DNA of 64,000 nucleotides, from NCBI RefSeq assembly GCF_002075885.1, contig NZ_MDET01000001.1:380793-444792 (forward strand), read 5' to 3'. The notes beneath the pieces are model-generated. The model did no database searches. It worked only from the letters and a program-made list of their open reading frames with translations, and was not told the DNA's origin. Within the stretch, counting starts at the first letter, position 1. Each line of letters begins with the position of its first letter. This document shows, in pieces, positions 18,354-28,674 of this stretch. The translations under genes were made by a program, and so were the position numbers. Source of the DNA: Manganibacter manganicus (GTDB lineage Bacteria; Pseudomonadota; Alphaproteobacteria; Rhizobiales; Rhizobiaceae).

Positions 18354-18841
18354 CAACTTCGCCACCGACCTATGAACAACTTAGGACAATGGTGGGTCAG
18401 GAATTGGGCGTGTCGCCATGGATGACGGTCGATCAGGAGCGAATCGACCAGTTCGCCCAATGCACTGGCGACAAGCAGTGGATTCACACCGATCCGGAGC
18501 GCGCGCACAAGCAAAGCCCGTTCCGCACCACGATCGCGCACGGCTATCTGACACTGTCGATCATCGGCTGTCTCTCCCAGGAAATGAACGTCATCCCTGA
18601 AAACACGCAGGCGGCTTTCAATTACGGGCTTGATCGGGTGCGCTTCATCGCTCCCGTCAAGGTTGGTTCGCGCGTGCGCCTGAGCGCCAGACTGCTTTCG
18701 ATGGAGGATAAGGGGCCGGGTCAATATCTGATGAAATTCGCCAACACGATCGAGATCGAAGGCGAGGAAAAGCCGGCACTGACAGCCGAGACGCTGGCTA
18801 TGCTCTATGAGCGGCGCAGGAAGGTCGTGAAAGAGGGCTGA
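18350..18841 (+). CDS. MaoC-family (R)-specific enoyl-CoA hydratase
   Basis: A 163-residue hot-dog-fold hydratase. The MaoC signature is visible: TVDQERIDQFAQCTGDKQWIHTDPERA, with the catalytic Asp and His of the D-x(4)-H pattern, then SPFRTTIAHGYLTLS. It resembles the single-domain NodN/PhaJ-like dehydratases, which hydrate enoyl-CoA. The ribosome site GAAGGAG is 8 nt upstream. It ends in a hairpin shared with the convergent alcohol dehydrogenase. The physiological substrate is unknown. Confidence 0.88.
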   Translation: MTTSPPTYEQLRTMVGQELGVSPWMTVDQERIDQFAQCTGDKQWIHTDPERAHKQSPFRTTIAHGYLTLSIIGCLSQEMNVIPENTQAAFNYGLDRVRFIAPVKVGSRVRLSARLLSMEDKGPGQYLMKFANTIEIEGEEKPALTAETLAMLYERRRKVVKEG

Positions 18842-18869
18842 CCTCGCTGGCAATCGCCAGTCGGGTCAG
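18838..18869. terminator. bidirectional hairpin between convergent genes
   Basis: A nested palindrome: outer arms CTGACC/GGTCAG and inner arms CTGGC/GCCAG, separated by a symmetric 3-base internal loop, with a 4-base loop AATC. It contains both stop codons. There is no T tract, so termination is inferred from position and symmetry. Confidence 0.55.
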
Positions 18870-19906
18870 AAGCGTGTCACCACGCCGATGCCGATGCCTT
18901 CGAAATCGCTCATTGCCATCAGGGCCGCCGGTGCATCTTCAAGGCCGATCCGTTTGCCGATCAGGCGCTCGGGTTGCAAGCGGCCAGCGCGGATCATGTC
19001 CAGCATGGCACGATAGCGGAAAGCCTGCATGCCATGGCTGCCGCGGATTTCTAGTTCGTAGGCAATGACCTTGGCCATAGGTATCGCGGCGCTCGTATGT
19101 TCGCCCAGCATCAGGCCGACCTGCACATGGCGCCCGCGCCGGCGCAGGTTCGAGATCGAATTGTTGCAAGTTGCAGGATGGCCGAGCGCGTCCATCGACA
19201 TATGCGCGCCGCCATTGGTGATCTGCTTGACCGCCTTGACCACATTGGGTGTAGTCGAGGCATTGATGGTCGCGACGGCGCCGAGCTGTTTGGCAAAGTT
19301 CAGCTTTTCTTCGGTCAGGTCGATGGCAATGACATTGGCGCCCATGGCCGAGGCGATCATTACGGCCGATAGGCCAACCCCGCCGCAGCCATGCACCGCT
19401 ACCCATTCGCCCGGCGTCACGCGGCCTTGATCGACAATGGCGCGGAAAGACGTGACGAAGCGGCAGCCGAGGCTGGCGGCGGTGGCGAAATCCATGTCTT
19501 CGGGCAGAGCGACGAGATTGGTGTCGGCAAAGTCGATCGCCACATATTCGGCAAACGAGCCCCAGGCGGTGAAACCGGGTTGAAACTGGTGCTCGCAGAC
19601 CTGATGATTGCCGGACGCGCATTCGACACAACGCCCACAGGCGGCGACGAAAGGCACGGTCACGCGTTGGCCGGGGCGCCAGCGAGTAACCTGCTTTCCA
19701 GCCGCAACGACGATTCCGGCAAGCTCATGGCCCGGCACATGCGGCAAGCGAATATCGGGGTCGTGTCCCATCCAGCCGTGCCAGTCGCTGCGGCAAAACC
19801 CGGTTGCCTCGACCTTGATGACGACGCCTTCGGCAGACGGCGTCGGGTCCGGCACCGTGCGAATTTCCGGGGCTTCCCCGAATCTTTCGAACATGACGGC
19901 TTTCAT
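18866..19906 (-). CDS. zinc-dependent alcohol dehydrogenase
   Basis: A 346-residue MDR-family enzyme. Zinc-site features are the catalytic Cys in [18 protein letters not shown], and the structural-zinc cluster [15 protein letters not shown]. The Rossmann motif [19 protein letters not shown] binds NAD(P). It probably oxidises an alcohol or polyol, with the substrate open. It is followed after 63 bp by an FAH-family gene on the same strand but upstream in transcription, so the two could share a transcript. Confidence 0.9.
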   Translation of the reverse strand: MKAVMFERFGEAPEIRTVPDPTPSAEGVVIKVEATGFCRSDWHGWMGHDPDIRLPHVPGHELAGIVVAAGKQVTRWRPGQRVTVPFVAACGRCVECASGNHQVCEHQFQPGFTAWGSFAEYVAIDFADTNLVALPEDMDFATAASLGCRFVTSFRAIVDQGRVTPGEWVAVHGCGGVGLSAVMIASAMGANVIAIDLTEEKLNFAKQLGAVATINASTTPNVVKAVKQITNGGAHMSMDALGHPATCNNSISNLRRRGRHVQVGLMLGEHTSAAIPMAKVIAYELEIRGSHGMQAFRYRAMLDMIRAGRLQPERLIGKRIGLEDAPAALMAMSDFEGIGIGVVTRF

Positions 19907-19969
19907 GGCAGCCTCCGCGAGATCAATGATGAAATGGCTATTCGATATCGGCGAGCAAAGCTATTCCGT

Positions 19970-20665
19970 TTATGCCTGTTGCTCGAAGGTGATCTCGATG
20001 TCCCCGATCCCGTCCACGCCGCCGGTAAGCCGGTCACCAGGCAGGATCGGTCCGACGCCTGCCGGCGTGCCTGTGAAAATGAGGTCGCCAGGCCGCAATT
20101 CGATGGACTGGCTGCAGATAGATACAATGTCGGCAACGGGCCAGATCATTGCCGCAATGTCGCCATCCTGCTTCACTTCGCCATTGACGGCGAGCCATAT
20201 GCGGCCTTGTTCCGGATGGCCGGATTTGCTGGCCTCGACCAGAGAACCACAAGGCGCGGAACGGTCGAAGGCCTTTGCCCAGTCCCATGGCCTTGCCGCC
20301 TTCTTGGCAATGTCCTGCAGGTCGCGGCGGGTGAGATCGATGCCGACACCGTAGCCCCAGATGTGGCCGAGTGCGCCGTCACGCGCGATATCGCTGCCGG
20401 CCTTGCCGATAGCCACAACCAGTTCGACCTCGTGGTGAAGATTTTCGGTCAGCGGCGGGAAGGGGATTGTCGTTCCCGAATCCACTACCGCATCCGCCGG
20501 CTTGGTGAAGAAGAAGGGCGGATCGCGCTCGTCATTGCCGAGTTCGCGCGCATGGGCGGCATAATTGCGCCCAACGCAGACGATACGCCGCACTGCGAAG
20601 CGTTTCTCACTGCCGGCAATCGCGACGGACGGCGTTTCGGGGGGCTGTATGATAAAGGCGCTCAT
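19970..20665 (-). CDS. fumarylacetoacetate hydrolase family protein
   Basis: A 231-residue FAH-domain protein. KRIVCVGRNYAAHARE-like and FFFTKPADAVV segments precede the metal-binding HHEVELVVAIG (E-x-E), GYGVGIDLTRRDLQ and GDLIFTGTPAGVGP. This is the compact UGL/YcgM-type layout with acylpyruvate hydrolase or oxaloacetate decarboxylase activity. The ATG at 20665 is favoured because the family start is near it; a much longer open frame upstream has no domain similarity. Its substrate is not determined. Confidence 0.88.
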   Translation of the reverse strand: MSAFIIQPPETPSVAIAGSEKRFAVRRIVCVGRNYAAHARELGNDERDPPFFFTKPADAVVDSGTTIPFPPLTENLHHEVELVVAIGKAGSDIARDGALGHIWGYGVGIDLTRRDLQDIAKKAARPWDWAKAFDRSAPCGSLVEASKSGHPEQGRIWLAVNGEVKQDGDIAAMIWPVADIVSICSQSIELRPGDLIFTGTPAGVGPILPGDRLTGGVDGIGDIEITFEQQA

Positions 20666-20827
20666 GAACGATCCTGTCTGTGTGCGACACGCGGCCACGA
20701 TTTTGAAGACGGCGGGTCCGGCCGTTTGCAAGGTGCTGGCCATGTCGGTGCTGCGGTGTACTATTTTCCTATGATCGCCGCCAAGCCATATGGTTAGTAT
20801 GAACGGATTCGAGCCGAGGCCGTCACT

Positions 20828-21511
20828 ATGAATGCCAGCAACGAAACCGCCCGATTTCTGATCATCGACGATCATCCGCTGTTTCGCGAGGCGCTTCATA
20901 GTGCCGTGCAGATGGCTTATCCGGAAGTCGATACGGTCGAGGCCCGCACCATTGCCGAGGCGCTCGACATTCTGGCCGATCCAAAACCCTTCGATCTGGC
21001 ACTGCTCGATCTGTCCATGCCGGACGTGCATGGTTTCGAAGGACTTCTGCAATTGCGGACGCGTTATCCGAGGCTGCCGGTGGTGATCGTGTCCGGTCAC
21101 GAAGAACCGAAGGTCATCACCGAGGCGCTATCCTATGGCGTGGCCGGCTTTATTCCCAAATCGGCACGCAAGAGTGATCTGGCTTTCGCCATCCGTTCTG
21201 TGATGGAGGGCCAGATTTACGTACCGGAGACTTACGAAAGCAGGCCGCCGGGTGACGAGGAACTGGATCGTGCCGACATGGTGCAGCGACTGGCGAAGCT
21301 GACACCCCAGCAATTGCGTGTGCTTCAGATGCTGCGGCAGGGTCTGCTCAACAAGCAGATTGCCTATAAGCTGCAAGTCGGTGAGACAACTGTAAAGGCG
21401 CATGTTTCAGAAATACTGCGTAAGCTCAATGTCTATAGCCGCACGCAGGCCGTGATCGAGATTTCCAAGCTCGACAACGCCGATCTGTTTCGGGATCAGA
21501 CGGGATTTTGA
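20828..21511 (+). CDS. NarL/LuxR-family response regulator
   Basis: A 227-residue regulator. The receiver domain has the acidic pair IIDDHPLFRE (D14, D15), the phosphoacceptor D61 in LALLDLSMPD, the conserved T/S in VVIVSG, and K111 in FIPKSA. The C-terminal LuxR-type HTH (about residues 155-215) is LTPQQLRVLQMLRQGLLNKQIA, then TTVKAHVSEILRKL. It is probably the partner of the hybrid histidine kinase encoded 400 bp away on the other strand, as in ethanol/alcohol-oxidation regulatory clusters of pseudomonads. Its targets may include the nearby coxSLM operon (inference). Confidence 0.9.
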   Translation: MNASNETARFLIIDDHPLFREALHSAVQMAYPEVDTVEARTIAEALDILADPKPFDLALLDLSMPDVHGFEGLLQLRTRYPRLPVVIVSGHEEPKVITEALSYGVAGFIPKSARKSDLAFAIRSVMEGQIYVPETYESRPPGDEELDRADMVQRLAKLTPQQLRVLQMLRQGLLNKQIAYKLQVGETTVKAHVSEILRKLNVYSRTQAVIEISKLDNADLFRDQTGF

Positions 21512-21561
21512 AAGGCCGAGGCTGAACCGACAGGATTCGGCCCCGGTTTATTCTGACAGAA

Positions 21562-21822
21562 TCAGAAATCGAACAGTTCGCCGAGAAGAGACTTCTTTTT
21601 GTAGGGTTTTGACCCGTAATGACGGTCGTCACGATAACGGCCGTCGTCCCGCGGGCGCTCATGGCCACTTGAACGAGGCGCCTGTTCAGCTGCGCTACGC
21701 TCGATGATCTTGTCTAGTTCCCCGCGATCCAGCCACACGCCGCGGCATTTGGGGCAATAGTCAACCTCGATGCCCTGGCGATCGGCCATTGCGAGGTCGG
21801 TGTCGTCGATTGGGCATTTCAT
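21562..21822 (-). CDS. zinc-ribbon (zf-TFIIB) small protein
   Basis: An 86-residue protein with an N-terminal zinc ribbon, MKCPIDDTDL then YCPKCRGVWLDRGELD (C-x(n)-C-P-x-C-x-G-x-W-L), the zf-TFIIB pattern common in small bacterial proteins. The tail is basic and flexible (RDDRHYGSKPYKKKSLLGELFDF). The ATG at 21822 has AAGGGA upstream; 13 extra residues of an upstream start are not part of the family. It lies between the response regulator and its likely kinase, with no known role. Confidence 0.8.
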   Translation of the reverse strand: MKCPIDDTDLAMADRQGIEVDYCPKCRGVWLDRGELDKIIERSAAEQAPRSSGHERPRDDGRYRDDRHYGSKPYKKKSLLGELFDF

Positions 21823-21913
21823 GCGCTGTTTCCCTTGTTGTTTGTCTTTGACCTGCCGCATGTGGTGATGCTTGGCGAGGCTTCAAGCAAGAAACAGGTG
21901 CGGCGGGTTGGCG

Positions 21914-23254
21914 CTATGCCAGAAGATGCGCCAACAGCGCGCGCAATTGCGCTGGTTTGAGCGGTTTGAGCATCAGGTCGATGCCAGCGGCGCGCGCCGC
22001 CTGGATCACGGTTTCGGAAGGATCGGCAGTCACGATAAGCGCCGGTACCGGGCGGCCAAGATAGGCGCGGACCTCATCGATCGTGGCAGAGCCCAGATCT
22101 CCACCGTCCAGATGCTGGTCAGCTATCACGATGTCAGGTGTCCAGGCGGTGTCGCCGAGGGTGTCGAGCGCCTCGCTCGTGGAACTGGCTGCGCGTACGG
22201 TGCAACGCCAGCGTTCGAGCAATGACGCCATAGCCTGAAGAACATCGGGGTCGTTCTCCACCAATAGCACTCTTGTTCCAAACAGGCCGTAGCCGCGTGG
22301 CCGTTGCATGTCCGGCAATGCGCTCATGCTATGGGCAGTAACGGTTGCTGCGACCGGAACATCGATATGGAAAATGGTGCCGCGACCAACAGTCGAGGAG
22401 AAAGTCACAGGGTGGTCGAGCGTATCGGCCATACGGCGCACGATCGCCAGGCCCAGGCCAAGTCCGCCGCCGGCGAGTTCGGCATCGGCGACACGAGGCC
22501 CGCGGTGGAATTCCTCAAAAACCGCCTCGCGCTGATCGTCGGGGATGCCGCAACCGGTATCGGCGACATCGATGCGCATGGTTTCGCCCCGGTTGCGGGT
22601 TCCCACCAAAACACCGCCCGACCGCGTGTAGCGTAGGGCATTGGACAGAATGTTCTGCAAAATGCGGCGCAGAAGCGTCCGGTCGGAGCGCACCATGGCG
22701 TTGACGGGACGAAATTTCAGCTTGAGATTCTTCATCGCCGCCACCGGTTCGAAGTCGGAGCGGAGCGAAGAAAACAGTGTTTCAAGATGGACGTCGCAGA
22801 TATCGGGCCGGGTCACGCCGGCATCCAGCTTCGAGATATCGAGCAGGGTGTGCAGCAGATCGCCCATGGTTTCGAGAGAACGCTCGACCTGGCGCACCAG
22901 TTTGCGGCCTTCCTCACTGGTCTGGATTTCAGCAAGAGCGGATACTGAAAGATGCGCGGCATTCAATGGTTGCAATACGTCATGGCTGGCGGCCGCGAGG
23001 AAACGGGTCTTCGACAGATTTGCCTGTTCGGCACTTTCCTTGGCGGAAATCAGATCGAGATTCGATTGTTCCAGCCGGCGCAAGGTCGAGTGGAGTTCTT
23101 CCGTGCGTGTGCGAACCCTTTGTTCCAGCGAGATCGCCGTCTGGAACAGTGAGAAGGCGTTGCCTTGTTGCTCCATCGAACGCTCTACCCTGCTGATCAG
23201 GGCGGCGTTGATCTTCTTAAGCCGCTCTATGTCGTCGATTTCACGCAGCGGCAT
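21914..23254 (-). CDS. hybrid sensor histidine kinase/response regulator
   Basis: A 446-residue kinase without its own sensory domain. It has an N-terminal coiled coil (about 10-85), a HisKA box with H91 in AASHDVLQPLNA, and an HATPase domain (N box LRRILQNILSNALRYT, G1 DTGCGIPDD, G2 GGGLGLGLAIVRR). A C-terminal receiver domain has its acceptor Asp in DIVIADQHLDGGDLG and Lys in MLKPLKPAQL. The H box and layout match the NahK/ErcS-prime group. It overlaps the FIST gene by 14 bp, so FIST is probably its separate sensory subunit, and both may act on the LuxR-type regulator at 20828. Confidence 0.9.
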   Translation of the reverse strand: MPLREIDDIERLKKINAALISRVERSMEQQGNAFSLFQTAISLEQRVRTRTEELHSTLRRLEQSNLDLISAKESAEQANLSKTRFLAAASHDVLQPLNAAHLSVSALAEIQTSEEGRKLVRQVERSLETMGDLLHTLLDISKLDAGVTRPDICDVHLETLFSSLRSDFEPVAAMKNLKLKFRPVNAMVRSDRTLLRRILQNILSNALRYTRSGGVLVGTRNRGETMRIDVADTGCGIPDDQREAVFEEFHRGPRVADAELAGGGLGLGLAIVRRMADTLDHPVTFSSTVGRGTIFHIDVPVAATVTAHSMSALPDMQRPRGYGLFGTRVLLVENDPDVLQAMASLLERWRCTVRAASSTSEALDTLGDTAWTPDIVIADQHLDGGDLGSATIDEVRAYLGRPVPALIVTADPSETVIQAARAAGIDLMLKPLKPAQLRALLAHLLA

Positions 23255-24431
23255 CTTTGTCTCGTTGCTTCACGGGCTGTCTCTGTCCGAAGGCTATGCC
23301 GATGAAGGTCTGGTTGAGGTGCATGGAACGGTACTGTTCTCCATAGGTGCCGAAACCGATCACCCGGTTGGTCCGGTATAGCTCGGAGATTTCACGAAAC
23401 ACCTGTCGGTTCAGCGCATCGAGCCGGCGCAGCACGCAGTCGAAGCCGAGCACCATGTCGATGCCACCAAGTCGCGTTTCGACCTCCTCCAGCGCAGTTC
23501 GCGTCGTCTCTACCATGCTTTTGGGCTGCGCCACCGAAAGTACGACGCCATCGTCGACTGCGCAAAAGAAGGACAGCCCTCCGTCTGGAAGCACTTTCTG
23601 GATCGAACGGCAGTAATATTCGCCGCCGACTTTGACCACGACGGGATGCGAAGCAAAATTGAGCGGCGCCAGAGCCCGCGGTTCGATGCCGGCGGAAGCA
23701 GCATATTCGCCAGCGGCGCTGGAAGCGTTGAATTCCAGCACGATGCGCTGGTCGGGGTCGGACGCTGTCACCACCAGTTTGTCGTCGGTTGGTTCGAAAT
23801 TGTCGGTCTTGAAGACATGGAAGGGGATTTCGGTGGAGATCAGCACGACAATAGCCGAGTCGGACGCGACGCGACCGTTTGAGATCAGTCGGGTGGTCTC
23901 AAATTTAAGGTTGTCGCCGGCCGAACCGCCAATCAGGGGAATATCGTCCAGTCCCCAATGGATCGCCGATGTGACGGCCTCTTCTGCGTGAGAAAGCCCA
24001 TCGATGAAGCACAGCGCGAAGGTATGGTCCCTGGCTTTCTGTGTGCCGTCTCCCAATGCGCGTCTCAGTTTCTCGACCTCGCTGGTAATCGTGTCCATGC
24101 TGGTTGCAGCCAAGCTCTCGACCATTGTGCTCACGGCGGCAAAGGTGGCGCCGGGAAAGAGCATGGCCAGCATGTGGCCTTCGTCCAGCCCCTGCGGCGT
24201 GATCTCGCCGGCCGTAGAGCAGCCGGCATAAAGCAAGGCCGGTGCGTGGCGCTGGATGGCTGCCGTCAGAACGGATGCCTCGACGAGGCTTTGCGAAAAG
24301 AAGATCAGAGCAAAGCCGGCGCCCATCGCGGCGGCTTCGGCGGCGACGGCTGCGGCAAAGGCATCAGCATCGGGCTCGTCGGAACTGAGCACCGAAAGAC
24401 CGCATGAATAACTCGCATGCGAGCAAGCCAC
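23241..24431 (-). CDS. FIST N/FIST C domain sensory protein
   Basis: A 396-residue soluble protein with a FIST N domain (about 30-220: FALIFFSQSLVEA, LYAGCSTAGEITPQGLDEG) and a C-terminal FIST C domain (about 225-375: EYYCRSIQKVLPDGGLSFFCAVDDG, DMVLGFDCVLRRLDA). FIST domains are predicted small-ligand sensors. The GTG start at 24431 has GGAGGAG 5-6 nt upstream. It overlaps the histidine kinase gene by 14 bp, which strongly suggests a coupled sensor-kinase pair. It is divergent from coxS, 268 bp away. Confidence 0.88.
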   Translation of the reverse strand: MACSHASYSCGLSVLSSDEPDADAFAAAVAAEAAAMGAGFALIFFSQSLVEASVLTAAIQRHAPALLYAGCSTAGEITPQGLDEGHMLAMLFPGATFAAVSTMVESLAATSMDTITSEVEKLRRALGDGTQKARDHTFALCFIDGLSHAEEAVTSAIHWGLDDIPLIGGSAGDNLKFETTRLISNGRVASDSAIVVLISTEIPFHVFKTDNFEPTDDKLVVTASDPDQRIVLEFNASSAAGEYAASAGIEPRALAPLNFASHPVVVKVGGEYYCRSIQKVLPDGGLSFFCAVDDGVVLSVAQPKSMVETTRTALEEVETRLGGIDMVLGFDCVLRRLDALNRQVFREISELYRTNRVIGFGTYGEQYRSMHLNQTFIGIAFGQRQPVKQRDKDAAA

Positions 24432-24699
24432 GGGCTCCTCCCTTGGGCGTTGCGGCTATTCTCAACGGCTTCTCGCCGCGCAGAATATTGTTCACGGCAA
24501 TTGGCGGTTTGGCAATGGTGTCTGGTGCAGGCATCGCATCGCGGCGTGGCCGAAAGTACAATATACGGTTTTCAGGGCGGGCTGCATTCTCGGAATTGGA
24601 GGGGCTGGCCCCTGATGTTATGCCGTGCAAGAATAGTGCTCGGCAGGCATATGCGAGCGCTTGCGATCAGCACCAAGGTTTCAGACCCAGGGAGGTTTC
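24432..24699. promoter_or_regulatory. divergent region between the FIST gene and coxS
   Basis: 268 bp between the sensor gene and the cox-like operon, so the promoter of at least one of them must lie here. I looked for a sigma-54 pattern (GG-N10-GC) and found none with correct spacing. No confident sigma-70 pair was seen. Confidence 0.3.
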
Positions 24700-25200
<501 letters not shown>

Positions 25201-25324
25201 CCGGCAGTCGACATTAGGCCGTCGGCAATATCGGGTTGGCGCGAGGAGATCGGGAGCGGCTCGGCACAAAGTTTTTGACCGCCGGCTGCAATTGCCGACT
25301 TTCTCGCCACGGAGGAGAATTCGC

Positions 25325-27673
25325 ATGGGCGTTGAAGGCATAGGCGCACGGGTCGCGCGCAAGGAAGACAAGAGATTTATCACCGGTGGTGGTCGCTATG
25401 TCGATGACATGGTGGTGCCCGGCATGAAGCATGCGGTTTTTGTGCGCAGCCCCTATGCGCATGCGCAAATCAGGAAGATCGACGTGAAGGCGGCGCAAGC
25501 CATGCCCGGCGTTATCGGTGTTCTGACCGGCAAGGAACTCAAAGCAGACGGGATCGGCAATCTCATTTGCGGCTGGATGATCCATTCCAGGGATGGCACG
25601 CCGATGAAAATGGGTGCCTGGTCGGCGCTCGCCGTCGACAAGGTGCGCTATGTCGGTGATGCTGTCGTCGTCGTCGTCGCCGACACCAAAGGACAGGCGC
25701 GCGACGCCGCGGAGGCGGTGGAAATCACCTATAAGGAATTGAAATCGGTTACCGATGCTTCCAAGGCGATGGACAAGGGCGCGCCGCAAATTCATCCCGA
25801 AGCCGAAAACAACCTGATTTTTGACTGGGATATCGGCAATGCCGATGAGACGGAGGCTGCCTTCAAGAAGGCCGCTCATGTCGTTGAAATGGACATCATC
25901 AATAACCGTCTGGTTCCAAACGCCATGGAGCCGCGAGCGGCCCTTGGCCACTATGACAAGGCCGAGGATCACTATACCTGCTGGACGACGTCGCAGAACC
26001 CGCATGTCGCGCGCCTGGTGATGAGCGCCTTCTACAATGTCGCGCCTGAAAACAAGCTGCGTGTCATCGCCCCCGATGTCGGCGGCGGCTTCGGCTCGAA
26101 GATCTATATCTACCCGGAAGAGATCGTCTGCCTGTGGGCCTCCAAAAAGACCGGCGTGCCGGTCAAATGGGTGGCCGACCGTACCGAAAGCTTCCTGTGC
26201 GATGCGCATGGCCGCGACCACCACAGCCATTGCGCCATGGCCTTCGACGAGGATCACAAGATTCTCGGCTTCAAGGTGGAGACCAAGGCCAATCTCGGAG
26301 CCTATATGTCGCTGTTTTCATCGGCGACGCCAACCTATCTCTACGCGACGCTTTTGTCGGGGCAGTACGATATTCCTGCCATACACGCCAATGTGAAGGC
26401 GATCTACACGAACACGGCGCCCGTCGATGCCTATCGCGGGGCAGGGCGCCCCGAGGCGGCCTTCAACGTTGAGCGGATGATGGAGGTGGCTGCGCGCCAG
26501 TTCGGCATGTCGCCGGCGGAGCTTCGCCGCAAGAATTTCATCACCGCCTTCCCGCACCAGACACCGGTCATCATGAATTACGATGCCGGTGATTTCGCCA
26601 CCTCGCTCGATGCTGCGATGAAAGAAGCGGACTATGCCGGGTTCGAGAAGCGCCGGGCGAAAGCGAAGAAGGCCGGCAAGCTGCGCGGCATTGGCTTTTC
26701 CTGCTACATCGAGGCATGTGGCATCGCTCCCTCTGCGGCAGTGGGCAGTCTTGGCGCCGGCGTCGGCCTGTGGGAATCGGCCGAGGTTCGCGTGAACGCG
26801 GTCGGCACTATCGAAGTGTTGACCGGCTCGCACAGCCACGGTCAGGGCCATGAGACGACATTTTCGCAACTTGTGGCGCAGCGCCTTTCCGTGCCGCTGG
26901 ATTCCATCTCCATCGTTCATGGCGATACGGACAAGGTGCAGATGGGCATGGGCACCTACGGTTCACGATCCGGAGCGGTCGGCATGTCGGCCATCGTCAA
27001 GGCTCTCGACAAGGTCGAAGCCAAGGCCAGGAAGATCGCGGCACATCTGCTTGAAGCCGATGAGAGCGACATTGTCATCGAGAACGGCGAATTGAAGGTT
27101 GCGGGCACCGACAAGTCAGTGCCGTGGTTCCAGATGGCGCTCGCAGCCTATACCGCACACAATCTGCCTGCCGGTATGGAGCCAGGCCTGAAAGAAACCG
27201 CGTTTTACGATCCGGCCAATTTCACCTTCCCGGCGGGTTGCTATATCTGCGAAGTCGAGATCGACCCGGAGACGGGCCATACCGACATTGTGCAGTTCGT
27301 GGCTGCCGACGATTTCGGCAACATCATCAATCCGATGATCGTCGAAGGCCAGGTCCATGGCGGCGTGGCGCAAGGCGTCGGCCAAGCGCTGCTGGAAGGC
27401 GCGAACTACGACGAAACGGGACAGTTACTGACGGCAAGTTACATGGACTACACCATGCCACGTGCCGGCGACCTGCCGTCGTTCAAGGTGTCGACCTCCA
27501 GCACGCCGTCGCCGTCCAATCCGCTCGGCCTCAAGGGCTGCGGCGAGGCAGGCGCGATTGGTTCGCCGCCGGCGGTCATCAACGCCATTACCGACGCGAT
27601 CGGTACAGAAAACATCACCATGCCGGCAACGCCCCAGAAGGTCTGGGCTGCGATCCGGACTGTGAAACACTGA
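25325..27673 (+). CDS. coxL: form II CO-dehydrogenase-like molybdenum subunit
   Basis: A 782-residue large subunit of the xanthine oxidase/aerobic CODH family. It starts after GGAGGAG at 25325. It has the N-terminal aldehyde-oxidase a/b hammerhead domain (about 20-130), then Mo-binding segments: GGGFGSK, the active-site loop [10 protein letters not shown] (near residue 368), and near the C terminus [13 protein letters not shown] with the catalytic Glu. AYRGAGR marks form II; the proven CO oxidisers of form I have AYxCSFR. The true substrate is therefore uncertain. Cofactor-insertion genes of the coxDEF kind are not adjacent. Confidence 0.93.
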   Translation: MGVEGIGARVARKEDKRFITGGGRYVDDMVVPGMKHAVFVRSPYAHAQIRKIDVKAAQAMPGVIGVLTGKELKADGIGNLICGWMIHSRDGTPMKMGAWSALAVDKVRYVGDAVVVVVADTKGQARDAAEAVEITYKELKSVTDASKAMDKGAPQIHPEAENNLIFDWDIGNADETEAAFKKAAHVVEMDIINNRLVPNAMEPRAALGHYDKAEDHYTCWTTSQNPHVARLVMSAFYNVAPENKLRVIAPDVGGGFGSKIYIYPEEIVCLWASKKTGVPVKWVADRTESFLCDAHGRDHHSHCAMAFDEDHKILGFKVETKANLGAYMSLFSSATPTYLYATLLSGQYDIPAIHANVKAIYTNTAPVDAYRGAGRPEAAFNVERMMEVAARQFGMSPAELRRKNFITAFPHQTPVIMNYDAGDFATSLDAAMKEADYAGFEKRRAKAKKAGKLRGIGFSCYIEACGIAPSAAVGSLGAGVGLWESAEVRVNAVGTIEVLTGSHSHGQGHETTFSQLVAQRLSVPLDSISIVHGDTDKVQMGMGTYGSRSGAVGMSAIVKALDKVEAKARKIAAHLLEADESDIVIENGELKVAGTDKSVPWFQMALAAYTAHNLPAGMEPGLKETAFYDPANFTFPAGCYICEVEIDPETGHTDIVQFVAADDFGNIINPMIVEGQVHGGVAQGVGQALLEGANYDETGQLLTASYMDYTMPRAGDLPSFKVSTSSTPSPSNPLGLKGCGEAGAIGSPPAVINAITDAIGTENITMPATPQKVWAAIRTVKH

Positions 27674-27685
27674 GGAGGCGCAAAC

Positions 27686-28486
27686 ATGTATTCCGTCCAT
27701 TATCATCGCGCCATCTCGGTCGCGGATGCCGTAAAGCTCCTGAAATCGGGGGATGCTCAGCCGCTTTCGGGCGGCATGACACTGATCCCGGCCATGAAGA
27801 CGCGCTTGGCTGCGCCATCGGATCTGGTCGACCTGTCGCATGTTCAGGAACTCAAGGGCATCAAGGTGTCGGGCAAGACGGTGACAATCGGCGCCGGCAC
27901 GACACACTTTGAAGTCGCCAGTGACGAAAAGCTCAAGAAGGCCTGTCCGGCGTTGGTGCATCTGGCTTCGCTGATCGGCGATCCGGCGGTGCGTCATCGT
28001 GGCACGATCGGCGGTTCCGTGGCCAACAACGATCCGGCCGCGGACTATCCGTCGGCACTTCTCGCACTTGGCGCGACCATCGTCACCAACAAGCGTGAGA
28101 TCGCGGCGGACAAGTTCTTCAAGGGCTTGTTCGAAACCGCGCTCAAGGATGGGGAAATCATCACGGCAGTCACATTTACCGCACCTGCCAAGGCCGGTTA
28201 CGAGAAGTTTCGCAACCCGGCTTCCCGCTATGCCATCGTCGGCGTTTTCGTCGCTAAGGGCAAAGATGGGGTCAGGGTTGCGGTAACGGGCGCCGGTGAC
28301 GACGGCGTCTTCCGTTCCAAGCCGATCGAGGCGGCACTGGCGAAATCCTTCGAAGCCTCCGCTCTGGATGGTGTTAAGGTGCCGGCAAGCAGCCTGATGA
28401 GCGACATTCATGCGTCGGCGGATTATCGCGCGCATTTGATCAGCGTAATGGCCAAACGTGCGGTCGTGGCAGCCAACGCTGCCTGA
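27686..28486 (+). CDS. coxM: CO-dehydrogenase-like medium (FAD) subunit
   Basis: A 266-residue flavin subunit with the FAD-binding loops [17 protein letters not shown] and [21 protein letters not shown], followed by the CO_deh_flav C domain. It follows coxL after 12 bp, with GAGGAGG-type ribosome site (TGAGGAGGCGCAAAC) before the ATG. It completes an S-L-M operon and accepts electrons from the Fe-S subunit. Downstream hairpins suggest the operon ends here. Confidence 0.93.
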   Translation: MYSVHYHRAISVADAVKLLKSGDAQPLSGGMTLIPAMKTRLAAPSDLVDLSHVQELKGIKVSGKTVTIGAGTTHFEVASDEKLKKACPALVHLASLIGDPAVRHRGTIGGSVANNDPAADYPSALLALGATIVTNKREIAADKFFKGLFETALKDGEIITAVTFTAPAKAGYEKFRNPASRYAIVGVFVAKGKDGVRVAVTGAGDDGVFRSKPIEAALAKSFEASALDGVKVPASSLMSDIHASADYRAHLISVMAKRAVVAANAA

Positions 28487-28490
28487 GTTC

Positions 28491-28552
28491 TTTATTCGAA
28501 TCTGAAAAGCCGAATAAAAACAGGGGAATCGGCGCGAATGCGCCGGTTTCTT
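28491..28552 (+). terminator. tandem hairpin terminator after coxM
   Basis: Two successive stem-loops. TTTATTCG/CGAATAAA (28491-28518) is followed by CGGCGC-GAAT-GCGCCG (28530-28545) with the tail GTTTCTT. The second has the form of an intrinsic terminator with a weak T tract. Confidence 0.65.
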
Positions 28553-28674
28553 CACATCAACTAAATTAAACCTTCGTCGTATATCCAGTAGTATGGTTTA
28601 TTGTATCGCTCTGCGACCTAATTCCTTATCATCCCGCCCGTTGAGTATCAGACTCATTGCTCTGGGAGGGAAGC

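Noticed and set aside
24432..24699. Sigma-54 promoter upstream of coxS
   Set aside because: GG and GC pairs are present, but their spacing is 9 or 13 instead of 10.
25214..26257. 347-codon minus-strand frame opposite coxL
   Set aside because: Antisense of coxL with no recognisable motif.
25325..27673. Proven form I CO dehydrogenase
   Set aside because: The active-site loop is AYRGAGR and the gene order S-L-M; form I has AYxCSFR and order M-S-L.
27425..28555. 376-codon minus-strand frame opposite coxL/coxM
   Set aside because: Antisense of two coding genes and their terminator.
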